A stretch of 33,985 nucleotides of DNA from Oscillospiraceae bacterium. GTDB lineage: Bacteria > Bacillota > Clostridia > Oscillospirales > Oscillospiraceae. Positions 7,768-19,181 of the stretch are shown piece after piece. The DNA lies in contig SVMC01000019.1 in NCBI GenBank assembly GCA_015067585.1, positions 1 through 33,985 on the forward strand. The letters run 5' to 3'. Both the position numbers and the translations under genes were made by a program. Every line of letters begins with the position of its first letter. Position 1 is the stretch's first letter. Below the pieces are notes generated by a model. That model was not told the DNA's origin and ran no database searches. It saw only the letters and a list, made by a program, of their open reading frames with translations.

Positions 7768-10700
7768 GTGTATCTGAAATCGTTGACCATCCAGGGCTTC
7801 AAGTCCTTCCCGGATAAAACGGTTTTACAATTTGGTGATGACATCACCGCCATCGTCGGCCCCAATGGCTCCGGCAAATCCAATATTTCCGATGCCATCC
7901 GCTGGGTCATGGGCGAGCAGAGTACCAAAGCTCTGCGAGGCGCCAAGATGGAGGATGTCATTTTCGGCGGTACCCAGAAGCGGGGTGCTTTGGGTTTTGC
8001 AGAAGCGACTCTGGTGCTGGACAACAGCGACGGCAGCTTAAACGTAGATTCCGAGGAAGTCTCTGTGACCCGACGGTATTACCGTTCCGGTGACAGCGAG
8101 TATTATATCAACCGCCGTTCTGCCCGTCTTCGTGACATCCATGAGATGTTTATGGATACCGGCCTTGGCAGAGAAGGCTATTCCAACATCCGTCAGGGCC
8201 AGATCGACGAGATCTTATCTCTTCGCTCTGTGGACCGACGGGAGATCTTTGAAGAGGCGGCGGGTATTTCCAAATACCGCCACCGCAAGGAAGAGACGGA
8301 GCGCCGTCTTGCCAACACCCAGGACAATCTGACCCGCATCGGCGATAAGATCACCGAGCTGGAGCTTCAGGTAGAACCCCTCAGAGTACAGGCAGAAAAG
8401 GCGAGAAAGTATCTTGCCTATCGGGAAGAACTCAAGGGCCTTGAGGTCGCTGTCTGGCTGGAAACTCTGGATCGGCTTGCGGCTGCGGCCCAGAAGGCGG
8501 AGGAGGACTACCATTCTGCCGCCTTCATCCTGCAGCAGTCTAAGGATGCCCTCGAGGGCCTGTATCAGCTTGCGGATGAGCTTTCTCTGAAGCTGCGGCA
8601 GCACGACAGCAGGGCAGATTCCATTCGCAATGCCTTGTCCGAACTGCAGTCACAGGTGCGGGAGTTTGATGGACGCATTACTGTTTTTGAAAGCAACATT
8701 CAGAATAATCTTGATAATATTGAACGCATCGAGCTGGAACTTCGGGATGCCACGGACAGAAGCGGCACCATTCGTGCGCAGATCGATGCGCATGAGCAGC
8801 GCATTTCTGAGATCGACCGGGAAAATACCGAACTGCAGCAGGAGATCTCCGGCTATCGGGCGCAGAGCCATGCCTTTGCCCAAAGCGCGGACGAGCTGAC
8901 CCAGCGCTATGTCAAATGCAGCGAGAATCAGAACCGCATCTCCGGAGAACTGTCTGAGAAGCGGGCAGAGCTGGCGGCGGCAGAGCAGTCCCAGTCGATT
9001 TCCCTTGCGAGAGAAGAGGAGCTTTCCTCTCAGAACCTTTTGGCGGAGGCCCGCCTTGAGGAAGTGGAAAAGAATTATCTCGCCTGCAAGCGATCTCTAA
9101 GCGATGCCCGTGACGATGTCACTGCGGCGAAAAATACCATCGACGGCTATACCCTCCGTCTGCAGGGCAGAGCCGCGAAGCGGGACAGCCTGAAGGCCCG
9201 CAGCAATCAGCTTGAGATCGATCTGCAGACCGCGAAATCTCAGCAAAGACTCTATCAGGAGATGGAACGGGAATTTGATGGCTATTCCAAGGCGGTCAAA
9301 TTCACCATGCAGCAGGCAAAGAACGGCGTGCTGCAGGGCATTCACGGCCCGGTCTCCGCACTCATTCGCACAGAGGATGCATATACCGTGGCCATCGAGA
9401 CTGCCATGGGCGCAGCCATGCAGTATATCGTCGTTCAGGATGAGCGCTGCGGCAAGGCAGCCATTGAAAATCTGAAGCGGCATGACAAGGGCAGAAGCAC
9501 CTTCTATCCCCTTAATACCATTCGCGGTAAATTGATTTATGAACCCGACCTGCCGGAAGAACCCGGCTTTGTGGGAATTGCCGCGGAACTTGTCACATAC
9601 GACCCCAAATATACGGAGATCATAAAGCATACCCTTGGCAGGACGGTGGTTGTGGAAACCCTTAGCGATGCCATTGCCATTTCCCGCCGTTACCGCAATA
9701 AATTCCGTTTGGTCACCCTGGACGGACAGGTCATCAATGCTGACAGCTCCATGACCGGCGGCTCCGTCACCAAAAATGCCGGCATTCTTTCCCGTGCCAA
9801 TGCCCTTGCAAGGCTGACAAAGCAGATCAGTGATCTGACCGAACAGCTTGCCAAGAACCGGAAGGATCTGGAAGCTGCTTCCAGCGAGGCGGCGCAGGCA
9901 GAATACCAGCGGGATATCGCTCAGAACGAGCTTCGTCGGGCGGAAGATGCGGTATTGAAGCTGGAAGGCGAGCTGCGGCAGCATACCGTGCTGCGGGATG
10001 CGGTGGAAGATGCCATCGAATCCTATGAGCAGGAGGAAAAGACTCTGAAAGAGCGCCTGCGTCTCGATCACGACCACATCCTCACCCTCACTACCCAGAT
10101 CGGTATGCTGGAAAAGAGCTTCTCGCAGACCGCAAACGAACTGGCGGAGATTTCCACAGGTCAGAACGAGGCCCTTGCAAAGGTACAGGCTCTGTCCGAT
10201 GAGATCACCCGCTGTCAGGTCAGTGCCGCGGCACTGGAAGCAGAGCGGCAGTCCGCTGAGGTGGCAAGGGATCATCTGAAGGAGCTGGCTTCCTCCATGC
10301 AGGGCGACCAGGAGCAGAAAAAGCAGCTGATCACCCGTCTTCTGGAGGAAAACCAGGCGACCCGGAAGAAGATCGCAGCCAGCGAAGAGGAAAAGAACCT
10401 TTGTACCGCCCGTCTTAACGAGGCAACGGAGGAACTTCGCAAGGTTACCGATGAGCGCATCGCTGCCGAGGCTAAAAAGACAAAGACCGAGCGGGAAGCC
10501 CAGGAAAAGAGCAAGGAGATCCTTGATATGCAGGGCGAGGCTGCCCGTCTGGAGCAGAAGAAATTCTCTGCCCAGAATGAGGAAAAGCTGATCGTGGACA
10601 AGCTGTGGGACACCTACGAGCTGACCCGATCCAAGGCGGTGGAAGCCGCTGCCCCCATCGAGTCTGTGGCGGGTGCCCAGCGCTCCATTGCGGAGCTGAA

Positions 10701-11340
10701 GCGGAAGATTTCCGCCCTCGGCCAGCCCAACCCCGGCGCCATCGAACAGTTTGAACTGGTGAATGAGCGTTACCAGTACCTGTGCAGCCAGCGGGACGAT
10801 GTGCTGCAGGCAAAGCAGGAACTGGAGGGCATCATCGATACCATCACGGATCAGATGGTGGAGATCTTCACCGTGGAATTCCAGAAGATCAACACCTATT
10901 TCGGTGAGACCTTCACCGAGATGTTTGGCGGCGGCAAGGGTGCACTCATTTTGGAGGACCCCGACCAGCCTCTGAACTGCGGCATCGAGATCAGGGTACA
11001 GCCTCCCGGAAAGCAGGTTAAGACCATCACACTGCTGTCCGGCGGTGAGAAGGCCTTTGTGGCCATCGCTTTGTACTTTGCCATTTTGAAGGTGCGGCCC
11101 ACGCCGTTTTGTATGCTCGATGAGATCGATGCGGCACTGGATGACAGAAATGTCAGCCGTTTTGCCAATTATCTGCGGAATCTTTGCAAAAAGACGCAGT
11201 TTATCGTGGTTACCCACCGACGGGGCACCATGGAGCAGGCAGACATCCTCTACGGTGTCACCATGCAGGAGCAGGGTGTATCCAAGATCCTTCCGCTGAA
11301 TCTGAAGCAGTTGGTGGAGACCATGGGAATTACAGAATAA
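7768..11340 (+). CDS. smc: Chromosome partition / condensin protein SMC
   Basis: A 1190-residue SMC ATPase that organises and segregates the chromosome, normally with ScpA and ScpB (not in this window). Walker A GPNGSGKSN is at residues 31-39, two long coiled coils flank a hinge around residues 515-650 (GIHGPVSALIRTEDAY...), and the C-terminal head has the LLSGGEKA signature near 1089 and Walker B FCMLDEIDAALDD near 1113. The GTG at 7768 is chosen because the protein then begins VYLKSLTIQGFKSFPDK as in relatives and GAGAGG is correctly spaced; the in-frame ATG at 7747 has no good ribosome site. First gene of an operon with ftsY 13 bases downstream. Confidence 0.96.
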   Translation: MYLKSLTIQGFKSFPDKTVLQFGDDITAIVGPNGSGKSNISDAIRWVMGEQSTKALRGAKMEDVIFGGTQKRGALGFAEATLVLDNSDGSLNVDSEEVSVTRRYYRSGDSEYYINRRSARLRDIHEMFMDTGLGREGYSNIRQGQIDEILSLRSVDRREIFEEAAGISKYRHRKEETERRLANTQDNLTRIGDKITELELQVEPLRVQAEKARKYLAYREELKGLEVAVWLETLDRLAAAAQKAEEDYHSAAFILQQSKDALEGLYQLADELSLKLRQHDSRADSIRNALSELQSQVREFDGRITVFESNIQNNLDNIERIELELRDATDRSGTIRAQIDAHEQRISEIDRENTELQQEISGYRAQSHAFAQSADELTQRYVKCSENQNRISGELSEKRAELAAAEQSQSISLAREEELSSQNLLAEARLEEVEKNYLACKRSLSDARDDVTAAKNTIDGYTLRLQGRAAKRDSLKARSNQLEIDLQTAKSQQRLYQEMEREFDGYSKAVKFTMQQAKNGVLQGIHGPVSALIRTEDAYTVAIETAMGAAMQYIVVQDERCGKAAIENLKRHDKGRSTFYPLNTIRGKLIYEPDLPEEPGFVGIAAELVTYDPKYTEIIKHTLGRTVVVETLSDAIAISRRYRNKFRLVTLDGQVINADSSMTGGSVTKNAGILSRANALARLTKQISDLTEQLAKNRKDLEAASSEAAQAEYQRDIAQNELRRAEDAVLKLEGELRQHTVLRDAVEDAIESYEQEEKTLKERLRLDHDHILTLTTQIGMLEKSFSQTANELAEISTGQNEALAKVQALSDEITRCQVSAAALEAERQSAEVARDHLKELASSMQGDQEQKKQLITRLLEENQATRKKIAASEEEKNLCTARLNEATEELRKVTDERIAAEAKKTKTEREAQEKSKEILDMQGEAARLEQKKFSAQNEEKLIVDKLWDTYELTRSKAVEAAAPIESVAGAQRSIAELKRKISALGQPNPGAIEQFELVNERYQYLCSQRDDVLQAKQELEGIIDTITDQMVEIFTVEFQKINTYFGETFTEMFGGGKGALILEDPDQPLNCGIEIRVQPPGKQVKTITLLSGGEKAFVAIALYFAILKVRPTPFCMLDEIDAALDDRNVSRFANYLRNLCKKTQFIVVTHRRGTMEQADILYGVTMQEQGVSKILPLNLKQLVETMGITE

Positions 11341-11353
11341 TAAGGAGAATCAT

Positions 11354-12259
11354 ATGGGATTTTTTGATAAAATCAAAGCAGGCTTGAGCAAAACCAGAAA
11401 TGCCATGGCGGCAACTCTGAATACCGTTTTTTCCACATTTAAGCCTCTGGACGATGACTTTTATGATGAGCTGGAGGAATGTCTCATATTGGCTGACCTT
11501 GGTGTCAGCACGGCGGAAAAGGCCGTGGAAAGTCTTCGCCAGAAGGTACGCAAGGAAGGCATCAAGGATGCAGACCTTGCCAAGGACGCCCTCAAGGAAG
11601 TTCTGGCAGAAATGCTGAATGTAGGTGAGACTACACTGAATCTTTCCACCAAGCCCTCTGTGGTGTTGGTCATCGGCGTCAACGGCGTCGGCAAGACCAC
11701 CACCATCGGCAAACTGGCGAACCTTCTGAAGAAGGATGGCAAGAAGGTACTTCTGTGCGCCGCGGATACCTTCCGCGCCGCTGCCGCCGACCAGCTTGAG
11801 ATCTGGGCACAGCGCAGCGGTACCCAGATCGTCCGTCAGGACGAGGGTGCAGACCCCGCCGCTGTGGTGTTCGATGCCATCAGTGCTGCCAAGTCCAGAG
11901 GCACGGATGTGATCATCTGCGATACCGCCGGCCGTCTTCACAATAAGCAGAACCTGATGAACGAGCTGAATAAGATCAGCCGCATCCTTGACCGGGAACT
12001 GCCCGGTGCCAGCAAGGAAGTCATTCTGGTTCTGGACGGCACCACCGGCCAGAACGGTCTGATCCAGGCAAGAGAATTCTCCAAGATCGCCGGTGTCACC
12101 GGTATGGTGGTCACCAAGCTGGACGGCACTGCCAAGGGCGGTATCGTCATCTCCGTGGCGGATACTTTGGGAATTCCTGTGAAATATGTCGGCGTGGGCG
12201 AGCAGATGGACGATCTGATGCCCTTCGATGCCAAGTCCTTTGCATCGGCGCTGCTTTGA
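11354..12259 (+). CDS. ftsY: Signal recognition particle receptor FtsY
   Basis: A 301-residue SRP receptor GTPase that docks SRP-ribosome complexes at the membrane. The N-terminal four-helix N domain (about 1-95) is followed by the G domain with GVNGVGKTT at 108-116, CAADTFRAAAADQLEIW, DTAGR at 190-194 and TKLDG at 254-258. The long acidic A domain of enterobacterial FtsY is absent, as is usual in Gram-positives. TAAGGAG precedes ATG 11354. The smc-ftsY order is conserved across Firmicutes. Confidence 0.97.
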   Translation: MGFFDKIKAGLSKTRNAMAATLNTVFSTFKPLDDDFYDELEECLILADLGVSTAEKAVESLRQKVRKEGIKDADLAKDALKEVLAEMLNVGETTLNLSTKPSVVLVIGVNGVGKTTTIGKLANLLKKDGKKVLLCAADTFRAAAADQLEIWAQRSGTQIVRQDEGADPAAVVFDAISAAKSRGTDVIICDTAGRLHNKQNLMNELNKISRILDRELPGASKEVILVLDGTTGQNGLIQAREFSKIAGVTGMVVTKLDGTAKGGIVISVADTLGIPVKYVGVGEQMDDLMPFDAKSFASALL

Positions 12260-12293
12260 TCTGAGCAACTATGATACAGGAGGTGTGTGACCT

Positions 12294-12884
12294 ATGGTTT
12301 TTGTATTGGCGAGTAAAAATCGGCATAAACTGCAGGAAATGTCCGCAATTTTAGAACAATACGGCATTGAACTCAAGCTGCAAAGCGAAATGAATGTGGA
12401 TATCGATGTGGAGGAAACCGGCACCACCTTCGAGGAAAATGCCTTCCTCAAGGCAGAGGCGGTCATGAAGGCCACCGGCCTCCCGGCCATTGCCGATGAT
12501 TCCGGCCTTGTGGTGGATGCACTGGGCGGTGAACCCGGCATCTATTCCGCCCGCTACGGCGGGGATGCCTGCGCCAACGATGTGGAGCGCTATGAGTTCC
12601 TGCTCCATAAGCTTGAGGATGTGCCGGAGGAACAGCGTACCGGCCGCTTTGTCAGTGTGATCGCGGCGGTGTATCCCGACGGCAGACACATCAGCGCCTA
12701 TGGCTGCTGCGAGGGTGTCATCACCCGGGAACCCAGTGGAGAAGGCGGCTTCGGCTATGACCCGGTGTTTTATGTGCCGGAAGAAGGATGCACCTTCTCC
12801 GAGATGTCTGCCGAACGAAAGAATGAGATTTCCCACAGAGCCAATGCCCTGCGGGTATTCCAAGAGAAATTGAGCGAGGTGTAA
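12294..12884 (+). CDS. rdgB: XTP/dITP diphosphatase (Ham1/RdgB family)
   Basis: A 196-residue house-cleaning pyrophosphatase that hydrolyses non-canonical purine triphosphates (ITP, dITP, XTP) to monophosphates. Family signatures are VLASKNRHKLQEM at the N-terminus, FEENAFLKA, IADDSGLVVDALGGEPGIYSARY, and GEGGFGYDPVF. AGGAGG lies ahead of ATG 12294. It sits 34 bases after ftsY and 3 bases before the YhbY gene, inside the same operon. Confidence 0.95.
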   Translation: MVFVLASKNRHKLQEMSAILEQYGIELKLQSEMNVDIDVEETGTTFEENAFLKAEAVMKATGLPAIADDSGLVVDALGGEPGIYSARYGGDACANDVERYEFLLHKLEDVPEEQRTGRFVSVIAAVYPDGRHISAYGCCEGVITREPSGEGGFGYDPVFYVPEEGCTFSEMSAERKNEISHRANALRVFQEKLSEV

Positions 12885-12887
12885 GCT

Positions 12888-13343
12888 ATGTTGACAAGCA
12901 AACAGCGCGCAGAGCTGCGCTCTTTGTCCAATGGACTGGATACCACCCTGATGGTGGGAAAGGAAGGCGTCACCGATATGGTGATCGCGGAAGCGGAAAA
13001 CCAGCTTACCGCCCGTGAACTGATCAAGGGCCGGGTACTGGAATCTGCCCTGATGAGCGCCCGGGAGGTTTCCGACGCCATCTGTGAGGCCACCGGCGCT
13101 GACGGTGTGCAGACGGTTGGTTCCAAGTTTGTCATCTACCGGGTCAGCGAAAAGAAGCGGCAGGAAGAGGCGGCAAAACGCCGCGCCGCTGCCAAGGCTG
13201 CCGCGAATCCGGTGAGAAAGGGCGCGCAGGCCCGCCGCGCGCAGGCTAAAAAAGAGCGGGAAAAGAAGAACGAGTATTTCCGTCAGGCCGCCATTCAGGC
13301 TGCCATTGAACGCCGCCGCGCACAGCGGGGCGATAACGACTGA
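12888..13343 (+). CDS. yhbY: YhbY/CRM-family RNA-binding protein with basic tail
   Basis: A 151-residue protein. Residues 1-95 match the YhbY (CRS1-YhbY) fold that associates with pre-ribosomes: MLTSKQRAELRSLSN, MVGKEGVTDMVIAEAENQLTARELIKGRVL, and VGSKFVIYR. The remaining 55 residues are a highly basic Ala/Arg/Lys tail, longer than in the roughly 97-residue minimal family members, likely helical and RNA-binding. It lies 3 bases after rdgB and 2 bases before nadD, so translation is probably coupled. The YhbY-nadD-yqeK-rsfS order is common in Firmicutes. Confidence 0.9.
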   Translation: MLTSKQRAELRSLSNGLDTTLMVGKEGVTDMVIAEAENQLTARELIKGRVLESALMSAREVSDAICEATGADGVQTVGSKFVIYRVSEKKRQEEAAKRRAAAKAAANPVRKGAQARRAQAKKEREKKNEYFRQAAIQAAIERRRAQRGDND

Positions 13344-13345
13344 TC

Positions 13346-14548
13346 ATGGCACGGGTCGGTATTTTTGGCGGCAGCTTTAACCCGCCCCACAAAGGGCACC
13401 TGCTTGCCGCACGGGAACAAAAACGCTTACTTGATCTGGATCGCGTGCTGCTGATCCCTGCGGGCATTCCGCCTCATAAGCAGCTGGCGGAAGGGTCGCC
13501 CTCAGGCGAAATGCGCCTTGCTTTGACCAAGGCTCTGGCTGCAAATGAGCAATATCTCGAAGTATCGGATATGGAGATTCGCCGGGAAGGTGCCAGCTAC
13601 ACCGCAGATACCCTGCAGCTCCTGCATGAGCAGCATCCGGAGGATGAACTGTTTTTACTCATGGGGACAGATATGTTCCTGTCCTTGCATACCTGGTCCC
13701 GCCCGGAGCTGATCTGCGAGCTGGCTACCATCAGCCTTGCGGTTCGCAGGAACCCCAGCCCCGAGGAGGAGAACCGTATCCATGCTCAGACCGTCTATCT
13801 TCGTGAGAGTTTCGGCGCAAGGATTGAGCGGGTGCAGAACGAGGTAGAGGATATGTCCTCCACCACCGTGCGACGGATGCTGCACTTTGACTGTGCAGGA
13901 GAGTATTTGACGCCTGAGGTGCTGGAAATGATCCGGCAGCATGGACTTTACAATACCGATAAGGATCTGAAAAACCTTCCCTTTGAGGAGCTTTGTCAGA
14001 TATCTCTATCCCTTCACAAAGCTGCCCGCCGCCCCCATGTACAGGGCTGCAGCGATACCGCAAGGGCGCTGGCCATGCATTGGGGCGCTGATCCCGCGCT
14101 GGCGGCAAGAGCCGGCATCCTTCACGATATCACAAAGGCCATGGACAAGCAGGCCCATCTTGCCCTTTGCCGGAAGTATGGCGTTGCCCTGCGGCCCTTT
14201 GAGGTGGAGAATGACAAGCTGCTTCATGCCAAATCCGGCGCTGCTGTGGCAGGCGGGGTATTTGGTGAGTGCGATGAGGTGGCGGAGGCTATTTTCTGGC
14301 ACACCACCGGCAAGGCGGACATGACCTTGCTGCAGAAGATCATCTATATGGCGGACTACATGGAACCCAACCGGGATTTCCCCGGAGTGGAGACCCTGCG
14401 GGAATATGCCTGGAGTGATCTGGACCGGGCCATGCTCGTATCCTTTGAAATGAGTGTGCAGATGCTGGAGGCAAGAGGGAAGGCCGTAGATGTGAATTCC
14501 AGAGAAGCAATGGAATTCATGCAGGCACAGCTTGCACATCGGCTCTGA
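13346..14548 (+). CDS. nadD: Fused nicotinate-nucleotide adenylyltransferase and YqeK HD hydrolase
   Basis: A 400-residue bifunctional protein. Residues 1-200 are NadD, making deamido-NAD from nicotinate mononucleotide and ATP: GIFGGSFNPPHKGHL nucleotidyltransferase motif, then SSTTVRRML near 172-180. Residues about 215-400 are YqeK, an HD-domain phosphohydrolase (ARAGILHDITKAMD, then HAKSGA, FWHTTGKADMTLLQKIIYMADYMEP, with the HD metal ligands) that hydrolyses Ap4A symmetrically in characterised homologues. The two are usually adjacent genes in Firmicutes; here they share one frame with no internal stop. It starts 2 bases after the yhbY stop, with only a weak ribosome site, consistent with coupling. 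Confidence 0.93.
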   Translation: MARVGIFGGSFNPPHKGHLLAAREQKRLLDLDRVLLIPAGIPPHKQLAEGSPSGEMRLALTKALAANEQYLEVSDMEIRREGASYTADTLQLLHEQHPEDELFLLMGTDMFLSLHTWSRPELICELATISLAVRRNPSPEEENRIHAQTVYLRESFGARIERVQNEVEDMSSTTVRRMLHFDCAGEYLTPEVLEMIRQHGLYNTDKDLKNLPFEELCQISLSLHKAARRPHVQGCSDTARALAMHWGADPALAARAGILHDITKAMDKQAHLALCRKYGVALRPFEVENDKLLHAKSGAAVAGGVFGECDEVAEAIFWHTTGKADMTLLQKIIYMADYMEPNRDFPGVETLREYAWSDLDRAMLVSFEMSVQMLEARGKAVDVNSREAMEFMQAQLAHRL

Positions 14549-14601
14549 TGAAACGATAAAGTATAAAAACACATAATATATAATGAAAGGGGCGGAATTT
14601 T

Positions 14602-14976
14602 ATGCATCAACCGAAAGACATCGCGCTGCGTGCCGCCAAGGCATTGGCAGATAAAAAGGGCCTCGAAATCGAACTGATCGAGGTTCATGAGATCACCACT
14701 CTTGCAGATTATTTCCTGATCTGCACCGGTACCTCCAATACCCATATCAACACCCTTTGCGACGAAGTGGAAAAAGTCGTCACAGATGAGCTGGGCGAAG
14801 AGCTTTTGCACAGAGAGGGTCACCGCAGCGGCACATGGGTACTTCTGGACTTTGGCTGCGTGATCGTGCATGTATTCACCGACGAAGCCAGAAAATTCTA
14901 TGATCTGGAGCGCCTCTGGAACGACGGCAAGCGTGTTCCGCTGGAAGGTCTGGACGAAAACACGGAAAATGTGTGA
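14602..14976 (+). CDS. rsfS: Ribosomal silencing factor RsfS
   Basis: A 124-residue RsfS/Iojap protein that binds ribosomal protein uL14 and blocks subunit joining under nutrient limitation. Diagnostic segments are LADYFLICTGTSNTHINTLCDEV, HREGHRSGTWVLLDFGCVIVHVFTDEARKFYDLERLW. AAAGGGG precedes ATG 14602. It closes the smc-ftsY-rdgB-yhbY-nadD/yqeK run after a 53-base gap. Confidence 0.96.
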   Translation: MHQPKDIALRAAKALADKKGLEIELIEVHEITTLADYFLICTGTSNTHINTLCDEVEKVVTDELGEELLHREGHRSGTWVLLDFGCVIVHVFTDEARKFYDLERLWNDGKRVPLEGLDENTENV

Positions 14977-14982
14977 TTTTTC

Positions 14983-15011
14983 TTGACAAATGGAAGGTTT
15001 GTCCTTAGAAT
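14983..15011 (+). promoter_or_regulatory. Promoter of the leuS T-box transcript
   Basis: TTGACA (14983-14988), 17 bases, TAGAAT (15006-15011), only a few bases after the rsfS stop. Confidence 0.75.
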
Positions 15012-15017
15012 AGAAAT

Positions 15018-15274
15018 CGCATATTGAAAAAGGCGATGAAGGGAATAAGACAGCCCCCAACAGCGAAGAGAGCCGGCGGCAGGTGTAAGCCGGTGTGGAG
15101 GCGGCTGTGTATAGCTCATCCCGGAGCTCTCTGCCTGAACATGAGTAGGGCAGGGCGTCGGCAGCGTTAATGCCTGGCCCACAGGGCCTCTGAGCGTATG
15201 GGGGCAACTCTATGCGAAAATCAGGGTGGTAACGCGTCAATTCGCCCCTGACCTTATCGGGTCGGGGGCTTTTT
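15018..15274 (+). promoter_or_regulatory. Leucine T-box leader of leuS
   Basis: Stem I has AGAGAG and the apical CCGG stem; ACAGCC/GGCTGT and GGGA/TCCC helices flank a loop with CTC followed by A at 15115-15117, the leucine specifier. The T-box AGGGTGGTAACGCG lies at 15223-15236, and the terminator GCCCCTGACC...GGTCGGGGGCTTTTT at 15244-15274. Low charging of tRNA-Leu would turn leuS on. Confidence 0.93.
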
Positions 15275-15301
15275 CATGAAAAAGAAGGAAAGTGTGAAGG
15301 T

Positions 15302-17722
<2,421 letters not shown>

Positions 17723-17729
17723 GCATCGA

Positions 17730-17760
17730 CCCCCCGGGAGCAGCTCCCGGGGGGCTTTTA
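17730..17760 (+). terminator. Intrinsic terminator after leuS
   Basis: CCCCCGGGAG and CTCCCGGGGG form a ten-pair stem with a CAG loop, followed by CTTTTA. Confidence 0.85.
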
Positions 17761-17792
17761 AAAATAAATTGTAAAATCAGAACGAAAAATGC

Positions 17793-17821
17793 TTGACAAT
17801 CTTAGGTCATTTCACTATAAT
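17793..17821 (+). promoter_or_regulatory. Near-consensus promoter of rpsU
   Basis: TTGACA (17793-17798), 17 bases, TATAAT (17816-17821): full consensus hexamers and ideal spacing, as expected for a ribosomal protein gene. Confidence 0.88.
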
Positions 17822-17823
17822 AA

Positions 17824-17845
17824 CAGGGTCGTTTAATCGACCCTG
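17824..17845 (+). repeat. Inverted repeat at the rpsU transcription start
   Basis: CAGGGTCG and CGACCCTG form a perfect 8-base inverted repeat with a TTTAAT centre. Because transcription should begin near 17828, part of the left arm is untranscribed, so it could be a DNA operator rather than a leader hairpin. A second, weaker repeat (GCACC/GGTGC, 17849-17869) follows before the ribosome site. Confidence 0.6.
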
Positions 17846-17889
17846 AAAGCACCTGGATTTAACCGGTGCCATTGGAGGGAGGGAAATCA

Positions 17890-18072
17890 ATGTCTGAAAT
17901 TCGCGTCAAGGAAGGCGAATCCTTGGAGAATGCTCTTAAGCGGTTTAAGCGCAGCTGTGCAAAGGCCGGCGTCATTCAGGAAGTTAAGAAGAGAGAGCAT
18001 TACGTGAGCCCCAGCCTGAAGCGTAAGCAGAAGTCTGAAGCTGCTCGCAAGAATAAGAGAAAGTTCTATTGA
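17890..18072 (+). CDS. rpsU: 30S ribosomal protein S21
   Basis: A 60-residue bS21: [38 protein letters not shown], ending in a Lys/Arg-rich tail ([17 protein letters not shown]). ATG 17890 is chosen over an in-frame ATG 24 bases upstream because GGAGGGAGGG lies 7 bases ahead and the family starts here. Monocistronic, with its own strong promoter and terminator. Confidence 0.97.
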   Translation: MSEIRVKEGESLENALKRFKRSCAKAGVIQEVKKREHYVSPSLKRKQKSEAARKNKRKFY

Positions 18073-18105
18073 TTTCTTTTCTCGTAATTCATTCTCTGAT
18101 AAAAG

Positions 18106-18137
18106 CGCATGAATCCATCCGGGTTCATGCGTTTTTT
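18106..18137 (+). terminator. Intrinsic terminator after rpsU
   Basis: CGCATGAATCC pairs with GGGTTCATGCG, followed by six T. Confidence 0.88.
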
Positions 18138-18202
18138 CTGTCTGTGCATAACCTTTGGCTCTTTTCCAAAGAATATTGTATCTGAAATTAGGGGAGAGGC
18201 AT

Positions 18203-19177
18203 ATGTGTACTGCAGTTACCTATAAAACCAAGGACTTTTATTTTGGCAGAACACTGGACTATGAATTCTCCTACGGTGAGGAAGTTACCATCACACCGAG
18301 AAATTATCCCTTATCCTTTCGGCATATGGGTACTGTGCAAAACCATTTTGCAATGATTGGCATGGCCCATGTGGTGGAGAATGTTCCCCTTTACTATGAC
18401 GCGGTGAATGAAAAGGGCCTTGCCATGGCGGGATTGAATTTTGTAGGCTTTGCGGATTATAATGAACCGGTCGAGGGGAAAGATAACATTGCCCACTTTG
18501 AGTTCATACCATGGATCATGGGGCAGTGCGACAGTGTCCGTCAGGCACGAACTCTGATTGAGCGAATCAATCTGACCAATGTGCTATTTTCTGATACGCT
18601 TCCCGTGGCGCAGCTGCACTGGATCATTGCCGATTGCCATGATGCTATCACCGTGGAATCGGTGAAGGAGGGCATCCGGGTTTATGATAATGCACCGGGA
18701 GTGCTGACCAACAACCCGCCCTTTGATGAGCAGATGTTTCAGCTCAGAAACTTCATGAAGTTATCCACAAGGGATCCGGAGAATTCTTTTTCGTCAAAAC
18801 TCGATCTTCGACCCTACAGCCGGGGCATGGGTGCGCTGGGGCTGCCCGGCGATCTGTCCTCCCAATCCCGCTTTGTGCGTGCGGCCTTTGTAAAGCTGAA
18901 TTCCGTGTCCGGCGACACGGAATTGGAAAGCGTCAATCAGTTTTTCCACATCCTCAGCGCGGTGGAGCAGCAGCGCGGCTGCTGCGAGGTTGGAGAAGGG
19001 AAGTTCGAGACCACCATCTACACCTCCTGCTGCAATGCAGACAAGGGGATCTACTATTATACCACCTACGATAACCATCAGATCTCAGCGGTCAATATGC
19101 ATCGGGAAAATCCGGAGGGTCGCCGTTTGATCCGCTATCCCTTGATTCGGGGAGAGAAAATTTATAAACAGAATTGA
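18203..19177 (+). CDS. cbh: Bile salt hydrolase (choloylglycine hydrolase family)
   Basis: A 324-residue Ntn-hydrolase that removes glycine or taurine from conjugated bile salts. The start ATG 18203 (after GGGGAGAGG) gives MCTAVTY, so Cys2 becomes the N-terminal nucleophile after Met removal. The bile salt hydrolase catalytic set is in register: C2, R16, D19, N79, N171 and R223 (family R224), with GLPGDLSSQSRFVRA and the AGLNFVG segment typical of bile salt rather than penicillin V acylases. No signal peptide, so cytosolic. An in-frame ATG upstream would bury Cys2 and is rejected. No clear promoter was found in the 130 bases ahead. Supports a gut habitat. Confidence 0.93.
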   Translation: MCTAVTYKTKDFYFGRTLDYEFSYGEEVTITPRNYPLSFRHMGTVQNHFAMIGMAHVVENVPLYYDAVNEKGLAMAGLNFVGFADYNEPVEGKDNIAHFEFIPWIMGQCDSVRQARTLIERINLTNVLFSDTLPVAQLHWIIADCHDAITVESVKEGIRVYDNAPGVLTNNPPFDEQMFQLRNFMKLSTRDPENSFSSKLDLRPYSRGMGALGLPGDLSSQSRFVRAAFVKLNSVSGDTELESVNQFFHILSAVEQQRGCCEVGEGKFETTIYTSCCNADKGIYYYTTYDNHQISAVNMHRENPEGRRLIRYPLIRGEKIYKQN

Positions 19178-19181
19178 AAAC

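Noticed and set aside
9097-11217. A 706-codon open frame antisense to smc
   Set aside because: No family match and no translation signals; smc coding is unambiguous.
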